This document shows, piece by piece, positions 6,073 to 6,464 of a stretch of 6,464 bases of DNA (position 1 is the stretch's first letter; each line of letters opens with the position of its first letter). Location of the stretch: assembly GCA_043768625.1 (NCBI GenBank), contig JAYVKG010000240.1, positions 1 to 6,464 on the forward strand. The letters run 5' to 3'. The DNA comes from UKL13-2 sp043768625 (GTDB lineage Bacteria > Pseudomonadota > Gammaproteobacteria > Burkholderiales > Usitatibacteraceae). Under the pieces are notes generated by a model. It did not search any database. It saw nothing but the letters and a program-made list of their open reading frames with translations, and had not been told where the DNA came from. The position numbers and the translations under genes are program-made.

Positions 6073-6464
6073 ATGAATACAACACTGACTATTACCCAAG
6101 CCTCGTGCGCCGACGATTACGACCCCAATTCAATGCCGGTCGCCAGCGCGCGTGCTTTTATCCATACTTTTCTGTCGCCGGTGAAGGGCAGCGCGCGCCT
6201 GCCAATCCGCAGCGCATTGGGCCGAGTACTGAGCGAAGACATCGTGTCACCGGTAAACGTGCCGGCCCACGTGAACTCGGCGATGGATGGCTGGGCTCTG
6301 CGCTTCGACGACTGGGCCGGGAATCCATCCGCTGCGTTCACCGAAATCGGCACCAGCTTCGCGGGAAAGCCGTTTGCAGGCGACATCGGCAAGGGTCAGT
6401 GCGTGCGCATATTTACCGGTGGCGTGGTGCCGGCAGGCTGCGACGCGGTGGTCATGCAGGAGAA
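6073..6464 (+). CDS. moeA: molybdopterin molybdenumtransferase MoeA (N-terminal part; 3' end outside the window)
   Basis: MoeA inserts molybdate into adenylylated molybdopterin. Only the first 130 codons are present. Recognisable pieces are the N-terminal helix region (VASARAFIHTFL, 23-34), the ALGRVLSEDIVSPVNVPAHV stretch (48-67), the family hallmark NSAMDGWA (68-75) and FTGGVVPAGCDAVVMQE (114-130). The last corresponds to the FTGA-xxP-xGADxVVxQE signature of the family. The usual MoeA length is about 400 residues, so most of the gene lies to the right. ATG 6073 is supported by an in-frame TGA five codons upstream. No ribosome binding site is visible. Instead, a 15-codon open frame (6029-6076) ends in ATGA overlapping this start. 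A TAGAAT hexamer (6018-6023) could be a -10 for a separate promoter, without a good -35. Confidence 0.95.
   Translation, partial: MNTTLTITQASCADDYDPNSMPVASARAFIHTFLSPVKGSARLPIRSALGRVLSEDIVSPVNVPAHVNSAMDGWALRFDDWAGNPSAAFTEIGTSFAGKPFAGDIGKGQCVRIFTGGVVPAGCDAVVMQE

Overview
The window looks like a chromosomal segment of a betaproteobacterium, most likely in or near the Burkholderiales. This is inferred from gene content and from remembered sequence similarity: the DUF3305/DUF3306/ferredoxin trio, a MoaA with a long N-terminal lead, and the CGEG-type FdhD. Base composition is moderately GC-rich by eye. I see no tRNA, rRNA, CRISPR array, insertion sequence or phage gene. Nearly all of it is coding. 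The largest gap is about 155 bases.

Layout. Leftward (minus strand), from about 2100 down to 1: a DUF3305 protein, a DUF3306 protein overlapping it by 4 bases, a 155-base gap, and a 4Fe-4S ferredoxin-like protein that runs off the left edge. Rightward (plus strand), from 2201: moaA, a small secreted protein of unknown function, a DUF2461 (TIGR02453-type) protein, fdhD, mobA, and the first 130 codons of moeA, which runs off the right edge. The two arms diverge from a 101-base region at 2100-2200 that holds two adjoining short inverted repeats and a TTGACA hexamer.

How the genes fit together. MoaA starts molybdopterin synthesis (GTP to 3',8-cyclo-GTP). MoeA inserts molybdate. MobA adds GMP to give the guanine dinucleotide form. 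FdhD passes sulfur to that cofactor, a step specific to formate dehydrogenase. The leftward trio belongs to families I know from formate dehydrogenase loci, so a formate dehydrogenase and its chaperone probably lie beyond the left edge. The window therefore reads as a formate dehydrogenase maturation and molybdenum cofactor cluster. The secreted protein and the DUF2461 protein have no evident link to that job.

The points most worth a second look are the ferredoxin-like gene (no ATG/GTG/TTG start behind a strong ribosome binding site, and apparently missing a cluster pair that longer relatives carry), the uncharacterised DUF3305/DUF3306 pair, the FdhD with only one cysteine of the CxxC motif, and the unknown secreted protein inside the cofactor arm. 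I do not see a clearly new multi-gene system.
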